Virus record (IMG/VR): IMGVR_UViG_3300037586_005958
Location: 1 to 43,282 of that record
Length of the DNA: 43,282 nucleotides
From: a virus
Reading direction: 5' to 3' (one strand)
Below, one piece after another: positions 40,891 to 43,282 of this stretch (position 1 is its first letter; each line of letters starts with the position of its first letter). The notes under the pieces are model-generated. The model was not told the origin of the DNA. It made no database searches and was given only the letters and a program-made list of their open reading frames with translations. The position numbers and the translations under genes were made by a program.

Positions 40891-42227
40891 CGATACCTTT
40901 CCATGAAGCGGTTAACAGAACTTTCGATATAGTTAAGCTTTTGCTCATCGATTCCCGCGAAGGTCCCCAGAAAAAAAGAGTTTCTCGTCACTTTATAAGC
41001 TACGGGAAAAGTTTCTTTTAGATTGCTATATTCGGCAGCCAGGTCCGCATAGCCAGGATGAAAAAGGATATTGCCCGCAAAATAACTCCGCGTCTGGATA
41101 CGCTCTTGCTCCAGATGTTGCACTAAATCCTCACGCGCAAACGGAGCATCATCCTTTATTGTCAATAAAAATGCAAACCAACAAGGATCTGCCTTCTCTG
41201 TAGGTCTAGGCAAATGACAATATTTGGCGTAGGGTTCAAATATTTTCGAAAGTCTATTAAAGTTTTTTCGGCGCGCCTCATCTAAGGCCGGCAATTTTTT
41301 AAGTTGCTCCAGCCCCATGGCTGCCTGCAGCTCTAAAGGTTTTATATTATAGCCGATCTCGTCAAAGACGTATCGATGGTCTGCCACTATTTCTTTGGCT
41401 GCTGGTAACCAGTTTTTGAACCTGTTGCCACACGCGGTTCCCTCTAATACACAACCGGGCTTTACCGAGCTGCAATAGCATGCGCGCCCCCAATCTCGAA
41501 AGCTGTTCACAATTTTTTCTAGGTATGCGCTGTTGGTAGCTACAAATCCCCCTTCTCCCATCGTCATATGATGAGCAGGGTAAAATGAGCATGTAGAGAT
41601 GTCTCCAAAAGATCCGAGCTTCTTACCATCGTACAGGGAACCCAGGGCATCGCATGCATCTTCCAAAAATATTAAATCATATTTTTTTATGAGACCCATA
41701 AGACGATCCATATCGGGGGGGTTTCCTAACACATGTGCAAACATTATGGCCCTAATCTCTTTGTGAGTATCATTGGCTAGCGCTTCTTCAACCTGATCCA
41801 GATCTAGATTTAAACTAGGAAGAGTAACGTCAACAAAAAGAGGCTCGAAACCATTTTGTATGATAGGGTTCAATGTAGTGGGAAAACACACTATGGGAGT
41901 AATAATTTTGGCTCCCTTGGGAATTTGACGCCACCTTTTAGAGGTTAAGGCGGAGACCATTAAAAGATTAGCAGAGCTTCCGGAGTTGGTTAGAATGCCG
42001 TGACTTTTTCCCAAAAACGGGGGAAACTGTGTCTCAAACTCGCGCCCCTTTTTCCCCAATACAAGCCATCGACCTAGCAGGCTTTCAACTGCTGCCACGT
42101 ACTCTGCGCTGGAATATACATTTCCCGAATACGGAACCCAATCTCTTTCTGGGTTCCACCTCTCAAACTCTTCGCATTCATTAATATATTCTTCAACCAG
42201 CGTCAAAATAGTTTGTAGTTTAGACAT
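40887..42227 (-). CDS. rfbH: RfbH-type 3-dehydratase with Fe-S cysteine loop (PLP, His replaces Lys)
   Basis: 446 residues, the RfbH/E1 size. NSGSSANLL at 81-89, LEDACDALGSLY at 188-199, and at 213-227 CSFYPAHHMTMGEGG, where the PLP lysine is replaced by His (H219/H220), as in E1 of the CDP-ascarylose pathway. After RDWGRA a cysteine loop (C250, C252, C259, C266) then GNRF corresponds to the [2Fe-2S] loop of E1, though spacing differs somewhat from what I recall of the Yersinia enzyme. These enzymes remove the C3 hydroxyl of 4-keto-6-deoxy sugar nucleotides with an NADH-dependent flavin/Fe-S reductase (E3). No E3 gene is in the window. The 4,6-dehydratase follows with ATGA overlap. Confidence 0.9.
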   Translation of the reverse strand: MSKLQTILTLVEEYINECEEFERWNPERDWVPYSGNVYSSAEYVAAVESLLGRWLVLGKKGREFETQFPPFLGKSHGILTNSGSSANLLMVSALTSKRWRQIPKGAKIITPIVCFPTTLNPIIQNGFEPLFVDVTLPSLNLDLDQVEEALANDTHKEIRAIMFAHVLGNPPDMDRLMGLIKKYDLIFLEDACDALGSLYDGKKLGSFGDISTCSFYPAHHMTMGEGGFVATNSAYLEKIVNSFRDWGRACYCSSVKPGCVLEGTACGNRFKNWLPAAKEIVADHRYVFDEIGYNIKPLELQAAMGLEQLKKLPALDEARRKNFNRLSKIFEPYAKYCHLPRPTEKADPCWFAFLLTIKDDAPFAREDLVQHLEQERIQTRSYFAGNILFHPGYADLAAEYSNLKETFPVAYKVTRNSFFLGTFAGIDEQKLNYIESSVNRFMERYR

Positions 42228-43048
42228 ATTCTTTTTCTTTTCAACATCTCTACAATTCCACCCTGCAGGCCGGTCAGCTCTATATCTAACGTAGCTAGTC
42301 TCTTAGCGCATCCAGTATAGGAAACACCAGGGGCAATATTCTTTATTGTAACATCTTTGTGGCTATCTATTAATGAGTTAATAAACTGTGCGATTTTTTC
42401 CAACGTCCATTTTTTTTCATAACACATGTTGATATCTATATGGTTCATTATACGCCCTTCTATAATAAAGTCAAGCACTTTTATGATATCTCCCACATAG
42501 CAAAAATCCATCTCCTTATTTTGATCCACGATCACGGGGAGGCCGGCAGCGGCCCGTTCAAGGGCACTGGTAATAAACCTCGTGGAGTTTTCGTGAGGCC
42601 CGAAACACCCAAAGAGTCGCAAATTAATAATATTGCTATTGTGGGCCACGATTTCACGAGCAATAATGTTTTTGGCCAACCCGTAATGATCGTCTGGATA
42701 TCCTAATAATACTTCGGCTTCCTGCGCCTCAGTTATTGGTGTAGCTCGATCAAACGCGGCGCCGGACCCAAAAGAAACCATAGCCGTATAATCACCTGAG
42801 TGTCTTTTCAAATTATAAAACATATTCATATTTGTTGTAAAGCTTTCGAGGCGGGATCCATACTTTACGGCCGTATGCCACACAAAATCTATGTGATTGT
42901 GGGCGAAAAACTCATCCACCGCAGTCGTATCTGAAATATCTAAAATCTGGCGTGATGCTGGAATGATGGTGTGAGACGTTTGAGAATAGTACTCTACAAG
43001 CTCGCGTCCTAAAAACCCATTGGCTCCGGTTATTAAAATAGTCGCCAT
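42203..43048 (-). CDS. Sugar-nucleotide SDR, probable 4-keto reductase/epimerase
   Basis: 281 residues. ILITGANGFLG at 4-14 is the cofactor loop; VSFGSGAAFD at 91-100 carries the catalytic Ser; DHYGLAKNII at 120-129 gives Y122 and K126; INLRLFGCFGP is the RP-NVYG-like segment in altered form; a hydrophobic C-terminus ends with LNYKLF. Extended SDRs of this size next to an rfbH gene are typically the final 4-keto reductase that sets the 3,6-dideoxyhexose (abequose, paratose and ascarylose synthases) or, for branched sugars, the YerF-type reductase. It overlaps the RfbH gene by 25 bases and lies three bases after a thiamine-enzyme beta subunit, which supports a branched-sugar role. Product not assignable. 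Confidence 0.8.
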   Translation of the reverse strand: MATILITGANGFLGRELVEYYSQTSHTIIPASRQILDISDTTAVDEFFAHNHIDFVWHTAVKYGSRLESFTTNMNMFYNLKRHSGDYTAMVSFGSGAAFDRATPITEAQEAEVLLGYPDDHYGLAKNIIAREIVAHNSNIINLRLFGCFGPHENSTRFITSALERAAAGLPVIVDQNKEMDFCYVGDIIKVLDFIIEGRIMNHIDINMCYEKKWTLEKIAQFINSLIDSHKDVTIKNIAPGVSYTGCAKRLATLDIELTGLQGGIVEMLKRKRICLNYKLF

Positions 43049-43051
43049 GTC

Positions 43052-43282
43052 TTAAAACTGATGTTCTTCTACTAAGATGGTCGAGATCCCGTCGGCGCGC
43101 TCATATGCTTTTATATAAGCTGGCATTATTTCATCTGCAGTGTTAAGTTTTATAATATTCACAGTCCGAACCATCTTCTGGAAGCCTTCCGTAAAGTCTC
43201 CCACGTGTTGCTCTTGGGGGTCCACCGGCTTTCTTACTCCTACGGCAACTCGGATAATGACTTTGGGTTTGTACTGGCCCTC
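43052..43282 (-). CDS. Second E1 beta-like subunit, 5' end outside window
   Basis: The last 76 residues of a frame that enters from the right edge. It reads KPKVIIRVAVGVRKPVDP, HVGDFTEGFQKMV, then IMPAYIKAYERADGISTILVEEHQF and a TAA. By eye about 30 of 68 aligned residues are identical to the C-terminal part of the beta subunit at 30620-31156 (for example VIIRV, QH, TE, AYER, LVE), and both end at the same place without the transketolase C-terminal domain. So the cluster carries two related compact thiamine-enzyme beta genes. Its alpha partner, if any, would lie just outside the window. Confidence 0.8.
   Translation of the reverse strand, partial: EGQYKPKVIIRVAVGVRKPVDPQEQHVGDFTEGFQKMVRTVNIIKLNTADEIMPAYIKAYERADGISTILVEEHQF

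Noticed and set aside
1-43282. tRNA genes, CRISPR arrays, IS elements, att sites or terminators
   Set aside because: None found by eye; gaps are too short for most of these and no hairpin with a following U run was seen between genes.

Overview
The window looks like part of the genome of a large T4-like phage with a contractile tail, probably marine and probably infecting a Gram-negative host. Three things support this: homologues of the T4 baseplate wedge proteins gp6 and gp25, a gp55-type late sigma factor, and a set of small conserved proteins (for example an FmdB-type zinc ribbon) typical of marine T4-like phages. The marine origin and the host type are inference. I place no tRNA, IS element, CRISPR or integrase here. 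Every gene I accept is on the minus strand, so transcription runs from right to left. The coding is almost gapless: the largest gap between genes is 89 bases (12794-12882), and no stretch over 300 bases lacks a gene.

Left part (1-22460), virion module. In transcription order from its right end: a hub-like protein with an OB-like segment and an M15 peptidase domain (21159-22460), a small spike-like protein with an HxH motif, a 2,416-residue protein of unknown fold, gp25, gp6, a 528-residue structural protein, and a giant protein of at least 2,996 residues that runs off the left edge. The giant protein carries two LamG-like lectin folds and is the best adhesin candidate.

Middle part (22461-24386): a small helical protein, the late sigma factor, a one-helix membrane protein, the FmdB-type zinc ribbon, and two short conserved proteins. 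One of the last two contains an in-frame A AAA AAC slippery heptamer followed by a C8 run.

Right part (24370-43282), about 19 kb: a contiguous sugar-nucleotide and glycan cluster of 25 genes joined mostly by ATGA or TAATG stop/start overlaps. It includes a split HldE (sugar kinase plus nucleotidyltransferase) with a HAD phosphatase, a GDP-mannose 4,6-dehydratase with fucose-synthase-like SDRs, a ColD-type 3-dehydratase, a pair of compact thiamine-diphosphate E1 subunits, an RmlC-like cupin, a GT10 fucosyltransferase-like enzyme, a PAPS sulfotransferase, a second cupin, a methyltransferase, two classical SDRs, a VOC protein, NeuB, NeuA, a DUF115/Maf-like protein, an RmlB-like 4,6-dehydratase, an RfbH-type 3-dehydratase with an Fe-S cysteine loop, a reductase-like SDR, and the tail end of a second thiamine-enzyme beta subunit cut by the right edge.

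The most interesting reading is that the cluster holds two parallel sets of genes with the logic of branched-chain 3,6-dideoxysugar synthesis (as in yersiniose): 4,6-dehydratase, then a 3-dehydratase with His replacing the PLP lysine, then a thiamine enzyme able to add a two-carbon branch, then an SDR reductase. One set would be GDP-linked (GMD + ColD-like) and the other CDP- or dTDP-linked (RmlB-like + RfbH-like). With the nonulosonate, heptose, fucosyl- and sulfotransferase genes, the phage appears equipped to remodel host surface glycans, or to make unusual sugars for another use. Substrates and products are inferred from family and context.
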